DNA of 64,000 nt from positions 1 to 64,000 of the forward strand of contig JADYZV010000031.1 in the NCBI GenBank assembly GCA_020852965.1, in the 5' to 3' direction. The notes under the pieces are model-generated. The model saw nothing but the letters and a program-made list of their open reading frames with translations. It searched no databases and was not told where the DNA came from. The stretch comes from Pirellulaceae bacterium (GTDB lineage Bacteria; Planctomycetota; Planctomycetia; Pirellulales; Pirellulaceae). The number at the start of each line of letters is the position of its first letter. Position 1 is the first letter of the stretch. Of this stretch, positions 16,659 to 24,743 are shown piece after piece. Both the position numbers and the translations under genes were made by a program.

Positions 16659-17894
16659 ATGGCAAGTTGGTTTTCGAAAAACGAACACGAAGAAGCGCCG
16701 CAAGTCGTGGCGGGGGAGTTGGTACTTGATAGCCCTAAAGAACCTGGGGCTGTGGATGATATTGAATCTGGCCCTAGTGAGCCGAATGACAATGAAGGAG
16801 CGACAGGCCTTTCCATTCCTGCCGATGCGACGGATTCAAGCAGCTCCCTGGCGCTGTTGAGCCAAGCGCATCGCGCGATCGCAGAGGCCCGTAGTTTGGA
16901 TGAGATCAAGGGAATCCGTGATAAAGCCGAGGCGGCCAGAAAATACGCCCAGGCTGCCGGCATGGGGCTTGAGATTCAGAACTATGCCGCGGAAGTAAAA
17001 CTCCGCGCGGAGCGCCGCGCTGGGCAACTCCTTGCCAAGCTCAAACTCCACGGTGGTGACCGCAGGAAAGCAACCGCCGATGAGCGGGTAACTTTGGATG
17101 AGATCGGCGTTACCAAAGATCAGTCCTCGCGTTGGCAGTTAACTGCTGCGGTACCTGAGAAAAGTTTCGAGCGCTACGTTTCAGAAACCAGGCAGGAACA
17201 GGGAGAAGTTACCACTGCTGGTCTGGTGCGGATTGCCAGAGAGATTCGAGCGAAGGAACGAAACCGCGCCAAGGCAAAGGCCCAGCCTGAGCCGGTGATT
17301 GATTTTAAGCAGGTGGATTCCCTAGACACGCTCTGCGAGGAGGGTAGGAGATTCGCCTGTGTCTACGCCGATCTGCCTTGGGTCTCAGATACCGCAGCGG
17401 AAGGCAGCGAAACTACTGGACTGGAGCATTTTCTGAATTCCATGAAGGAAATGCCTATTAAGAACCTCGTTGAAGACGCTGCTCATATTCATCTGTGGGC
17501 GACAAACGAAACGCTCTTTGCGGCAAAACAGGTGATGGAAGCCTGGGGCTTTGTTTTCAAAGCCTGCTTGCTGTGCTTGAGCGGCTTGGGAAAACAAGGC
17601 GAGTACTGGGTCGAGGCGCACGAATTCTTGCTCCTCGGTGTTCGCGGTGAGCTGCCGCTGATGGAGCGCACGATGAATAGCTTCATGCGCGTTGAGCGTG
17701 CACCTGATGGCTGCCCTGCAGAGCGGGTGAGAAAAATCATCGAGCGGGTAAGCCCTGGCCCCTACCTCGAACTCTTTGGCAGAACTCCAGCAAGTGGTTG
17801 GACGATCTACAGCAACTTCATCAAAGACGTTGCCAACGAAGAAGAGGCTGAGAAAGAGAAAGGGGGCGAGCATGGCGAAGCAGCCTGTGCATGA
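16659..17894 (+). CDS. MT-A70 family adenine methyltransferase with ParB-like N-terminal part
   Basis: The ATG at 16659 follows TGGAGGT and is preferred to an ATG 57 bases upstream. The 411-residue protein has an N-terminal helical region resembling ParB-like proteins (RAERRAGQLLAKLKLHGGDRR about 117-136, then LDEIGVTKDQSSRWQLTAAV). The methylase domain has DLPW (238-241), a variant of the DPPW catalytic motif, and ends in the usual GRTPASGWTIYSN. Members methylate adenine N6 in DNA and are common on phages and islands, probably guarding against restriction. The Pro-to-Leu change in the motif is tolerated in relatives but worth noting. Confidence 0.8.
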   Translation: MASWFSKNEHEEAPQVVAGELVLDSPKEPGAVDDIESGPSEPNDNEGATGLSIPADATDSSSSLALLSQAHRAIAEARSLDEIKGIRDKAEAARKYAQAAGMGLEIQNYAAEVKLRAERRAGQLLAKLKLHGGDRRKATADERVTLDEIGVTKDQSSRWQLTAAVPEKSFERYVSETRQEQGEVTTAGLVRIAREIRAKERNRAKAKAQPEPVIDFKQVDSLDTLCEEGRRFACVYADLPWVSDTAAEGSETTGLEHFLNSMKEMPIKNLVEDAAHIHLWATNETLFAAKQVMEAWGFVFKACLLCLSGLGKQGEYWVEAHEFLLLGVRGELPLMERTMNSFMRVERAPDGCPAERVRKIIERVSPGPYLELFGRTPASGWTIYSNFIKDVANEEEAEKEKGGEHGEAACA

Positions 17895-18105
17895 GATTCG
17901 CTTTGGACTTATCAAAGCCGCAATCTGGAAGAATCAAACTCGCTCTGGTGAGCGGCACAACGTGACAGTCAGCCGCTTGTACCGCAATGGCGACGTCTGG
18001 AAGGAATCAAGCCACTTTGGTCGCGATGATTTGCCGGTGCTGGCAAAGGTGGTTGATCTGGCCCATAGCTGGATTTTTATCCACGGTGGTTTGATCGAGG
18101 ATTAA
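17872..18105 (+). CDS. Small IW-motif element protein, copy 2
   Basis: The 77-residue product (MAKQPVHEIRFGLIKAAIWK...) overlaps the end of the methylase gene by 23 bp and is nearly collinear with the product at 2361-2618. Shared blocks are VHE.R.G..KAAIW.N, RHNVTVSRLY and FGRDDLP..AKVVD.AHSWIF. An open frame extends upstream to 17776, but the related copy starts here. No known family. Confidence 0.7.
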   Translation: MAKQPVHEIRFGLIKAAIWKNQTRSGERHNVTVSRLYRNGDVWKESSHFGRDDLPVLAKVVDLAHSWIFIHGGLIED

Positions 18106-18204
18106 GTAGAGCTGCATAACCCGTTAGCGTGAGGCAGGCGCAATCACTCTGCACCTGCCTCCAACTATTTCTGTATAGACTGTCTGCTCGAACTTGGTGA
18201 ATCC

Positions 18205-18417
18205 GTGCTTGCCCGTGAGGATAGCGAAAACTCGAAAGGCCTCGCACAAACCCAGCCGGAAGACATTCCGGCATGGGTGACCAAGGAACTAATCGAAAAA
18301 ACGATAGAAGTTTGGCAGCCGCAGTATTCAGATCCGTTGACCGTGGAAGACGCAACGTACATCATTTTAAATGTTGGTCGTCTCTTTGACTTGTTGACGC
18401 GGTCGACAGGGGAGTGA
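18205..18417 (+). CDS. Small conserved protein preceding the serine recombinase
   Basis: The 70-residue acidic protein contains IPAWVTKELIEKTIEVWQPQ and LTVEDATYIILNVGRLFDLL. It resembles small proteins seen next to serine recombinases in planctomycete elements, with no known activity. It begins 100 bp after the IW-motif gene and ends 30 bp before the recombinase, so it may help control or assist recombination. That is inference from position only. Confidence 0.6.
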   Translation: MLAREDSENSKGLAQTQPEDIPAWVTKELIEKTIEVWQPQYSDPLTVEDATYIILNVGRLFDLLTRSTGE

Positions 18418-18447
18418 CCGAACTCGCACTTGCGTGGCTTTCCAACC

Positions 18448-19938
18448 ATGAAACGCTTTGTCGCACTCGCACGCGTGAGCAGTCGCGAACAAGAGCGAGA
18501 AGGCTTCTCATTGGAGATCCAAGAGGATGCTCTCAAGGCGTATGCCTTGCGGGAAGGCGGCCAAATCGTCGAGCTGTTTCGCATTGCCGAGACAGCAAGT
18601 AAATCCGATGAGCGAAAGGCGTTTCGCGAGCTGGTGCGATACGCCAAGAAAAACGCTGCCAAACTCGATGGGCTCTTGTTTTACAAGTTAGACCGGGCGG
18701 CTAGAAACCTCTTTGATTACGTCGAGCTTGAACGCTTAGAATCCGAGTACGGCTTGCCGTTCATCTCCGTATCGCAGCCAACAGAAAGTAGCCCAGCGGG
18801 GCGAATGATGCGTCGGACGCTTGCAAACATGGCAAGCTTCTACACCGAGCAACAGTCAGTGGATGTCCGCGAAGGCATTTCCAGACGAGTGCAGGAAGGC
18901 TGGTTTGCTGGGAAAGCTCCCTATGGCTACCTGAATGTGCGTGTAAATGGCCGCAGCGTTGTGCAAATCGATCCTGAGGCGGCACCAAAGATCAGGCGAT
19001 TATTCCAACTTTTTGCCTACGAAAACCATACGCTGGATACGTTGGTGGAAGCGTTGAGTAGGGAAGGGTTTGAGTACCGGAAGTCGGCACGAAAGTTCCC
19101 GCGAAGTAAGCTTCATACCATCTTGAGAGACCGTTCCTATATCGGTGAAGTGCCATACTGCGGGAATTGGTACGCGGGAAAGCAGGAACCGATTATCGAT
19201 CGTGCGACCTGGAGCCGAGTGCAAAAGCTGCTTGGCGAAAAGGTCTATCACGCTTACGAACTGACCTACGCCGGTGGGCTCATTACTTGCGGGCACTGTG
19301 GGCACTTCATTACCGGGGAGCAAGTTCGCAAGAAGACCAAGGCGGGGGAGAACATCCACGTTTATTACCGCTGCTCAAAGTACCGCACTGAAGGCCACCC
19401 GAATGTTCGTCTTCGGGAGGCAGAAATCGATGAGCAGGTGCTGCGAGTGTTCGCGGCGATCCGCATCGATGATGATGCCCACCGCGAATGGTTTGCGATG
19501 GTGCTTAGGTCGCAAACCCGTGATAGCCAAGAGCAGTCAAAGAGCCAACGTGAGGATCTTCAGCGACAGTTGACCAAGGTGCTGGAGCAGCAGGATAGGC
19601 TACTTAACTTGCGAATCCTCGATGAGATCGACGCAGATACCTTCGCCGCAAAGAAGCAGGAGCTACGTGACCGCGAGTCAGAATTGAAGCTCGACATCGA
19701 GGTAGCAGACCGCTCGCATCACGAGATCGCCGATCTGGTGATGAAAGTGTTTGAACTCTCGCAAAGCCTTAGTGAGAAATGGCTTACGGCGGATTACGCC
19801 GAAAAGCGAAAGATCCTCGAAATCGTCTGTTTGAACCTTGAGTTAAACGACGCAAGTCTTTGCGTATCAATGAGAAAGCCCTTTGACGTACTCGCCAAAG
19901 GGCTATCTGTCCCATCAAGTCGGGCTGGCGGGATTTGA
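18448..19938 (+). CDS. Large serine recombinase (integrase of the element)
   Basis: The 496-residue protein starts with the resolvase domain (LARVSSREQEREGFSLEIQ, catalytic serine at residue 11 or 12; later DGLLFYKLDRAARN). A recombinase domain follows (about 165-260, including RSYIGEVPYCGNWY). Then comes a zinc-ribbon-like stretch (ITCGHCGHF...YYRCSKYRTEGHPN, last Cys not obvious) and a C-terminal coiled coil (about 350-430). These enzymes integrate elements unidirectionally at attP/attB. The final codons and the TGA stop at 19936-19938 lie within the tRNA-Pro gene, so the gene end belongs to the host attachment site. Confidence 0.9.
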   Translation: MKRFVALARVSSREQEREGFSLEIQEDALKAYALREGGQIVELFRIAETASKSDERKAFRELVRYAKKNAAKLDGLLFYKLDRAARNLFDYVELERLESEYGLPFISVSQPTESSPAGRMMRRTLANMASFYTEQQSVDVREGISRRVQEGWFAGKAPYGYLNVRVNGRSVVQIDPEAAPKIRRLFQLFAYENHTLDTLVEALSREGFEYRKSARKFPRSKLHTILRDRSYIGEVPYCGNWYAGKQEPIIDRATWSRVQKLLGEKVYHAYELTYAGGLITCGHCGHFITGEQVRKKTKAGENIHVYYRCSKYRTEGHPNVRLREAEIDEQVLRVFAAIRIDDDAHREWFAMVLRSQTRDSQEQSKSQREDLQRQLTKVLEQQDRLLNLRILDEIDADTFAAKKQELRDRESELKLDIEVADRSHHEIADLVMKVFELSQSLSEKWLTADYAEKRKILEIVCLNLELNDASLCVSMRKPFDVLAKGLSVPSSRAGGI

Positions 19939-19994
19939 ACCCACGACCTCTACCACCCCAAGGTAGCGCGCTAGCCAGGCTGCGCTACAGCCCG
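19920..19994 (-). tRNA. tRNA-Pro (GGG anticodon)
   Basis: Read on the minus strand: acceptor CGGGCTG, D-arm GCGC...GCGC, anticodon stem CTACC/GGTAG with loop TTGGGGT (anticodon GGG, proline), T-arm GTGGG TTCAAAT CCCGC, acceptor CAGCCCG, discriminator A at 19920. CCA is not encoded. The 3' half is overlapped by the end of the serine recombinase gene and is the likely attachment site. Confidence 0.95.
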
Positions 19995-20147
19995 AACTTA
20001 TCAATCGCAAAGTGTCCAACGCTCCAAACAAAGCATTCGACTGGGGACTCCACAACCGTGAACTAGATTCTAACTGCTGTTCCTGGCTAGGCAACGCCGG
20101 TTGAGGCTAAGTGACGGACAATTTGATGCTTAATGCGAAGTGGGGAG

Positions 20148-21032
20148 TCATCGCGAAGATGCGTGGGGACGCAGACCGGCTAAGCGGCGCAAGGTGGCTA
20201 GATTCTTGACATCCCACTCCAGACCACTCTCGGGGTCGGTCTCCTTGGGAGTCTCTAAATACATGGGCAAGCCCTTAAATGACGACGATCGTAAAAAACG
20301 ACGGAAGGCACCTTCGCCAATGTGGCCGAGTCCAATGTGTTCGTGGCGGTCGACGCGACTGCCACAGTCCTTCTTGCTATCGTTGACGTGAATGGCGGCA
20401 ATGCGATCAAGCACCGCATATTGATCGAGCTGCTGAGTCAGCTCCTTGAGTCCCTTGGCGGTGCGGAAGTCGTAGCCGGCAGCCAATGCGTGACAGGTGT
20501 CCCAGCAGATACCAACCTGGGGGCTGTCAATCTCAGCCAATAGCCAGCTAAGTTGTTCGATCTGCCATCCCAAACAACTCCCCTGACCGGCGGTGTTCTC
20601 GAGCAACAGCCGGCAACACTTGGGCTGGACGCGCTCGATGGCTGTCTGCACGGCTCGGGCTATGCGCTCGAGGCCTTCTTCGGGAGTGCTGGTGGTGTGA
20701 GCACCGGGGTGCATGACCAATCCGGCAATGTGCAGTTGCTCGCAGCGCTGCCATTCGACTACCAAGGCGTCGAGCGACTTCTCCCATAGCTCGTCGTCGG
20801 GGGATGCGCAGTTGAGCAAATAGGAACTGTGCGCTATGGGTTCGGCGAGCTGGTTGTCGTCGATGGATTGGATGAACTGCGCGCAATCACGGTCACTTAG
20901 CGGCTTGCACTGCCACTGATTGGCATTCTTGGTGAACACTTGAAGGCAATCACATCCGGCTGCTTGCGCTCGCTCGGCCGCCAAGTGCAAACCACCGGCG
21001 ATCGACATGTGGGCTCCAAAGCGATATGACAT
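20148..21032 (-). CDS. nfo: Endonuclease IV (AP endonuclease)
   Basis: The 294-residue protein cuts DNA at abasic sites in base-excision repair. All family signatures are present: MSYRFGAHMSIAGG at the start, HPGAHT, LENTAGQG, CWDTCHALAAGYD, HVNDSK and DRHEHIGLGHIG, which supply the three-zinc centre. The start at 21032 (MSYRFG) is chosen because homologues begin there, though an open frame extends 23 codons upstream. It is the first chromosomal gene after the tRNA and is transcribed toward it, behind the GYF-domain gene. Confidence 0.92.
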   Translation of the reverse strand: MSYRFGAHMSIAGGLHLAAERAQAAGCDCLQVFTKNANQWQCKPLSDRDCAQFIQSIDDNQLAEPIAHSSYLLNCASPDDELWEKSLDALVVEWQRCEQLHIAGLVMHPGAHTTSTPEEGLERIARAVQTAIERVQPKCCRLLLENTAGQGSCLGWQIEQLSWLLAEIDSPQVGICWDTCHALAAGYDFRTAKGLKELTQQLDQYAVLDRIAAIHVNDSKKDCGSRVDRHEHIGLGHIGEGAFRRFLRSSSFKGLPMYLETPKETDPESGLEWDVKNLATLRRLAGLRPHASSR

Positions 21033-21052
21033 TTTTGTGGCTTGCCTTTCTG

Positions 21053-21742
21053 CTAACCAACCATCCCTGCCAGCGCCCCAAGGAGCTGGAGTCCAAAGCA
21101 TAGCACGCCCAAAATCACTCCTGCTATCCCCAAATAATAGCCGACTTGAACGAGCCCCTTTGTGCTAGGGTCAGCCAAGCCAGCCTGAATGGCGTTCAAG
21201 GCGCTGTGCCCCATGATCCATGCGACAAGTCCAAATATCGGACAACAGAAGAACCCGAGTACCCCCATGATCAGGATGATGACACCTTGATCTCCCTTTG
21301 GATAATAGGGGCGGCTAGTCGTCGGATCGCTCGCTTGATAGGGATTGCCATGGTACGTTGTCTCGGCGAATGGATTTCCGGAACCATGCGGCATGGCGGG
21401 GCGGAAGATGTCGGCGGGTTGCCAATTGCCATATTGGCTTTGCCGCAACTGGTATCCAGGTCCAACGCGTCCTTCGTGAAACCAACGATCGAGCGTTGCT
21501 TGGTCGACGGGACCGTATTCCGAGCCATCGACGGCACGCATCCAATACTGGACTGCTTCGGGCGGAACGCCCTCGTCCGCAGTGTAGGTCGATGGATAGC
21601 CAATGCCGCTTGACGGAGTATCGCCCTTGGATGGGATCGTATAAACCTGCCCGCAAGCAGGACAACGAGCTCGCTTGCCAGCATTCTCGTCAGCAACAGA
21701 AAGAGTTTTTCCACAGCCGGTACAAATTGATTCGATAGCCAT
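21053..21742 (-). CDS. Zinc-ribbon, GYF-like and DUF4190 membrane protein
   Basis: The 229-residue protein begins with a zinc ribbon (CTGCGKTLSVADENAGKRARCPACG, residues 8-32). A GYF_2-like domain follows (about 85-130, YWMRAVDGSEYGPVDQATLDRWFHEGRV...YGNWQPA). It ends with a DUF4190-type pair of membrane helices (about 150-228). This domain string is common in planctomycetes; function is unknown, possibly binding proline-rich partners at the membrane. It lies 3 bp from the FhcD gene upstream and 20 bp before nfo. Confidence 0.75.
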   Translation of the reverse strand: MAIESICTGCGKTLSVADENAGKRARCPACGQVYTIPSKGDTPSSGIGYPSTYTADEGVPPEAVQYWMRAVDGSEYGPVDQATLDRWFHEGRVGPGYQLRQSQYGNWQPADIFRPAMPHGSGNPFAETTYHGNPYQASDPTTSRPYYPKGDQGVIILIMGVLGFFCCPIFGLVAWIMGHSALNAIQAGLADPSTKGLVQVGYYLGIAGVILGVLCFGLQLLGALAGMVG

Positions 21743-21745
21743 CCG

Positions 21746-22678
21746 TCATTGAGCTCCCTGTCTCTCGGGGCGCAGATAGATAAAACTCTTGCCAAGCCGC
21801 CCGCCATAATTACCGGCTGTAATCCGCACCAAACCGGGCGCTGACAGGGCGGCGTCGATAGCCGTGTAGGTGGCCTGGGCTACGGCGTCGAGGCTACTAC
21901 CATTGATGACGATCTCCATGATCGATGCAACCCCCTCGGGAACCCGAGACTGTGCGCCGAGCTTGTCTTTAAGCGTTGGGCAGTATTCGGCAAAGGTGCT
22001 GGCGATCATAAAACTGTAGCGACTACCCGCTTTGGACGCGCTGGCGGCCACTCCACCGGGAAAGGTCAGAACGCAGTCGTCGACTTGATTGACTGCCGCC
22101 GCCGCACGCTCGGCTGCGTCAATCGAGGCAGCTTCGCTAGTCGCCATAAACCAAAGGTTGCCCCCCATGACTCCGTCGCTAAAGCCAAACCGCCGCGTCA
22201 AATAGAACTCGCCACCCATAGTCGGCACGACCCAACCCTTGGTTCCGTAGCGCACGTCGCGAAACTGATGGCCGTCGCCAAAGAAGGCAACCTTGCGGCC
22301 GAGCTTGAAGTACTCAGGGCTATCGATTCGATTGAAGCAGCGAGCTGTCGGGCAGGTTAGCACATTCTGGCTGATCCTAGCCAGTAGCACTCGTTCCAAG
22401 TGCACCAGCCGATCTTTACGGAAACGCGGTACGTGTACTTGAATGATCGCTCCCATTCTCCCGTCCGGCGTCTTTTGGCCTGCGGTCACTCCATCCAGTA
22501 CTCGCGAAACACCCGCCTCGGAATCGCACAGGATGGTACTGCTGGCATGGCCGGTAACCGCATGGCAACAATGGTCGAGCCAAGTGCGATCGCGGGCCGT
22601 GACCAGGAATTCAGCATAAATACTGCGAAAACCTTCCGCATACGTATCTTCGACCAATGTGTCACGATCTTGGGGCAT
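21746..22678 (-). CDS. fhcD: Formylmethanofuran:tetrahydromethanopterin formyltransferase
   Basis: The 310-residue protein transfers the formyl group between tetrahydromethanopterin and (methano)furan-type carriers. It keeps the Ftr signature blocks: VEDTYAEGF near the N-terminus, TPDGRMGAII, FFGDGHQ, GGEFYLTR, GVMGGNLWFM, FPGGVAASASKAGS and EIVINGSSL...PGLVRITAGNYGGRLGKS. Bacterial versions are found in methylotrophs and planctomycetes, where they serve formaldehyde oxidation or detoxification. No other genes of the pathway are adjacent, but a folate C1 enzyme gene lies upstream at 22800. A heptamer repeat lies directly upstream of its start. Confidence 0.88.
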   Translation of the reverse strand: MPQDRDTLVEDTYAEGFRSIYAEFLVTARDRTWLDHCCHAVTGHASSTILCDSEAGVSRVLDGVTAGQKTPDGRMGAIIQVHVPRFRKDRLVHLERVLLARISQNVLTCPTARCFNRIDSPEYFKLGRKVAFFGDGHQFRDVRYGTKGWVVPTMGGEFYLTRRFGFSDGVMGGNLWFMATSEAASIDAAERAAAAVNQVDDCVLTFPGGVAASASKAGSRYSFMIASTFAEYCPTLKDKLGAQSRVPEGVASIMEIVINGSSLDAVAQATYTAIDAALSAPGLVRITAGNYGGRLGKSFIYLRPERQGAQ

Positions 22679-22688
22679 GGGAGAAAAG

Positions 22689-22720
22689 TTCTTGGTGCTT
22701 GGTGCTTGGTGCTTGGTTTG
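22689..22720. repeat. Heptamer tandem repeat (TGCTTGG)
   Basis: TTCTTGG is followed by three TGCTTGG units and a partial one. It lies within 15 bp upstream of the fhcD start and is the reverse-complement counterpart of the array at 26865-26910. Confidence 0.8.
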
Positions 22721-22799
22721 TTTTGGGCGAGGTTACGTGTCGCTGACGTACACCGTACCAAACGGACTCGTTGCCTGGCGGACTATGATGAATTGGCTG

Positions 22800-23408
22800 T
22801 TAGCGACCGCGACCGATGTAGGTGGAGCTTTCGGTTACGACTTTGTCCATGTAGATATCGTGCGGCTCGCAGGGAATTTCTGGGAACATCTGCGATTCGA
22901 AAGCGAGTGCAATGAGGGGAGCGTCGGGTCGTGCGTGTTCGAGCAATTTGTCGTAGTAGCCCTTGCCGTGTCCGGTACGTCCTCCTTGGCGATCAAAGGC
23001 AACGCCGGGAACCATGACCAAATCCAAGTCGGTGGGCTGCAAGCGTTTGGAGGCGACATCGCGCAGTTCCTTGCGCGGTTCGAGGATTTTGTACATGCCC
23101 ACATCGAGCTCCTCCATCGACTCCAGATAGAACAACTCCAACTCACCCTCCACGCAGTAGGGAATCACAATGCGTTTGCCGCTGGCAATGGCGGCGGGAA
23201 GCGCTTGCCGCGTGCGGACTTCGTCGCGCACGTCGGCATAGAACATCACCGTCTGCGCACTGTGGTATTCGGGGAGTGCCATGAAGCGATCGGTGATGGC
23301 CGCACTAACCTCATCTTTGTTGGCTTGTGCGCGTCGATTGTCATGAGCGGCTTGGCGAATGGCTTGTTTCTTGGCTGCCGTGTCGGTGCCCGATTGCGAT
23401 GCAGTCAT
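22800..23408 (-). CDS. 5-formyltetrahydrofolate cyclo-ligase
   Basis: The 202-residue protein converts 5-formyltetrahydrofolate to 5,10-methenyltetrahydrofolate using ATP. Family features are the basic N-terminal helix region, IVIPYCVEGELELFYL, DLVMVPGVAFDRQGGRTGHGKGYYDKLL (with the RxGxGxGYYD ATP/phosphate loop at about 150-160) and a C-terminal PHDIYMDKVVTE. It is transcribed in the same direction as fhcD, 120 bp upstream, so both may act in one-carbon balance. Confidence 0.9.
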   Translation of the reverse strand: MTASQSGTDTAAKKQAIRQAAHDNRRAQANKDEVSAAITDRFMALPEYHSAQTVMFYADVRDEVRTRQALPAAIASGKRIVIPYCVEGELELFYLESMEELDVGMYKILEPRKELRDVASKRLQPTDLDLVMVPGVAFDRQGGRTGHGKGYYDKLLEHARPDAPLIALAFESQMFPEIPCEPHDIYMDKVVTESSTYIGRGR

Positions 23409-23612
23409 GCTAAAAATGACGGTCCTGTAAGAAAGACGAAACGTTAAATAGTTGAAGCACTAGTGTAGCACTTGCGGGGCGTCTAGTCAGGCGACAAGTG
23501 TCAGCGCCTCGGCAATTTCTTAGGCCGCAAACCCGTGGTGACGATGCGGTAAATTGTTCGGGAATCCCGTGCAGCGAACAACTCGATTGAGAACCACCGT
23601 CGCGCGAAATGC

Positions 23613-23653
23613 AAAAAAAACAACAGGCCAGGAATTAATTCCGACCTGTTGTT
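23613..23653 (-). terminator. Rho-independent terminator of the RRM gene
   Basis: On the minus strand an AACAACAGG...CCTGTTGTT stem with an inner GGAATTAATTCC palindrome is followed by eight T residues. It lies about 40 bp after the RRM gene stop. Confidence 0.85.
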
Positions 23654-23693
23654 GCATACTAAAATCAACCATCACCGATTATCAGCGAGCTGA

Positions 23694-24041
23694 CTACCAG
23701 CGATCGCGACCTCCGCCGCCACCGCCACCGCCACCGCGACCACCACGTCCGCCGCCGCCGCCACCGTAGCCACCGCCGCCACCCGAACGCTCTTCGCGTG
23801 GACGGGCTTCATTGACCTGAAGACTGCGACCGTCATGATCTTGTCCATTTAAACCGTCAATAGCCGCATTGGCTTCTTGATCGGAAGACATCTCGACAAA
23901 TCCGAATCCCTTGCTGCGGCCCGTTTCGCGATCTTCGATCACTTGCGCGCTGACAACACTGCCGAATTGCGAGAACAACTGCTCGAGCTGTGCGGAGCGC
24001 ACGTTGTAGCTGAGGTTACCGCAGTACAGTTTCTTACCCAT
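23694..24041 (-). CDS. RRM RNA-binding protein with glycine-rich tail
   Basis: The ATG at 24041 has GGAG 8 bases upstream. The 115-residue product has one RNA recognition motif: RNP2 KLYCGNL (about 3-9) and RNP1 KGFGFVEM (about 44-51). A Gly/Arg tail runs from about 88 to the end (GGGGGYGGGGGG type), like cyanobacterial Rbp and plant glycine-rich proteins, which are often cold-induced RNA chaperones. A cold-shock protein gene lies 700 bp upstream on the same strand. The gene ends at a strong terminator. Confidence 0.9.
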   Translation of the reverse strand: MGKKLYCGNLSYNVRSAQLEQLFSQFGSVVSAQVIEDRETGRSKGFGFVEMSSDQEANAAIDGLNGQDHDGRSLQVNEARPREERSGGGGGYGGGGGGRGGRGGGGGGGGGRDRW

Positions 24042-24270
24042 TACCAAAACTCCAGAACCGTCCCGTCATTATCAAAATCAAAATTGGCAGCACACCGGGA
24101 CCAAGTCATTACTGCCAACATTTTTCAAGAGCGCACCCTTTTTAACGATAGGGGCACTCGTCTCTCATTTGCGTCAGTTGAGGCCACGGCTGTACGTGGT
24201 CCTCGATACCTTGACGTCTTCTAACTCAATATCAACTCATTCCAACGCGAGCCTACACAGCGAGCGACTC

Positions 24271-24618
24271 TCAATTTAACTCGTTCATTGCATTGAAACC
24301 GGAACGCGTTAGTGAGTAGCTCCCTTTGAAGTCCTCGGGGATCAGCAATCCGGCAGCGGTGAGACGGTCGAGCGACCGCTTCATCGAGCCAATATCTGTA
24401 TTATTTAGGCACAGCATCCGCCCAGGTGTCATCAGATATTTCCGAAAGACCGCCAGGATGTTTACTTCGCCCGCCGAAAGTTGCAGCGGACTGCCGGCCA
24501 CCGAAACCGTAGCGGGAACACCTTCAATCGGAGCTGCTCCCGGAGCACCCTTCTTCGAGCCGGCTAGCGATGCCGAGCTCTTGGTTTTTTGGCCGGTAGA
24601 CTTTCGATTTTGGACCAT
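24271..24618 (-). CDS. Hypothetical winged-helix-like protein
   Basis: I prefer the ATG at 24618 (MVQNRKSTGQ...), giving 115 residues; an open frame extends to 24705. The N-terminal 35 residues are basic and low in complexity. The C-terminal 70 residues (LSAGEVNILAVFRKYLMTPGRMLCLNN, SMKRSLDRLTAAGLLIPED, YSLTRSGFNAMNEL) have the helix-turn-helix plus wing pattern of small MarR- or PadR-like DNA-binding domains. It sits between the RRM and cold-shock genes. Function not known. Confidence 0.55.
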   Translation of the reverse strand: MVQNRKSTGQKTKSSASLAGSKKGAPGAAPIEGVPATVSVAGSPLQLSAGEVNILAVFRKYLMTPGRMLCLNNTDIGSMKRSLDRLTAAGLLIPEDFKGSYSLTRSGFNAMNELN

Positions 24619-24743
24619 GATACCCCCTCCGGCGCGTAGATGCACTACTGCGCGAAAAGCCGAGTGTTGGAACCGACGCGAAACAGCTTCGAAAAACATT
24701 CCCATCGCTTGTATCGAACCGAATAAACCAAGTGCGGGACGAA

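Larger units (their letters stand above)
1..19938. mobile_element. Integrated mobile element at tRNA-Pro (left end outside window)
   Basis: A serine recombinase gene ends inside the tRNA-Pro gene at 19920-19994, the usual arrangement for an element inserted in the 3' end of a tRNA. Everything to the left is accessory in character: DUF932-like proteins, an AbiE-like toxin-antitoxin pair, a TraD/VirD4-like ATPase with replication-relaxation-like partners, an MT-A70 methylase and a plasmid-type small protein. Housekeeping genes start immediately right of the tRNA. No second copy of the tRNA 3' end was seen at the left, so that boundary is unknown and could be beyond position 1. No relaxase or type IV secretion pore genes were recognised, so it may be mobilisable rather than self-transmissible, or may continue leftward. 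Confidence 0.75.

Noticed and set aside
1-20000. Relaxase or type IV secretion pore genes that would make the element self-transmissible
   Set aside because: No HUH, MOB-type His triad or VirB4/VirB6-like product was found; only the coupling-type ATPase is visible. They could lie left of the window.
20148-23447. Plus-strand frames of 70-260 codons opposite nfo, fhcD and the cyclo-ligase gene
   Set aside because: Each is antisense to a gene with clear family motifs, so they are shadows.
23554-23769. Proline-rich frame (run of Pro/Arg) on the plus strand
   Set aside because: It is the antisense of the glycine-rich tail of the RRM protein.
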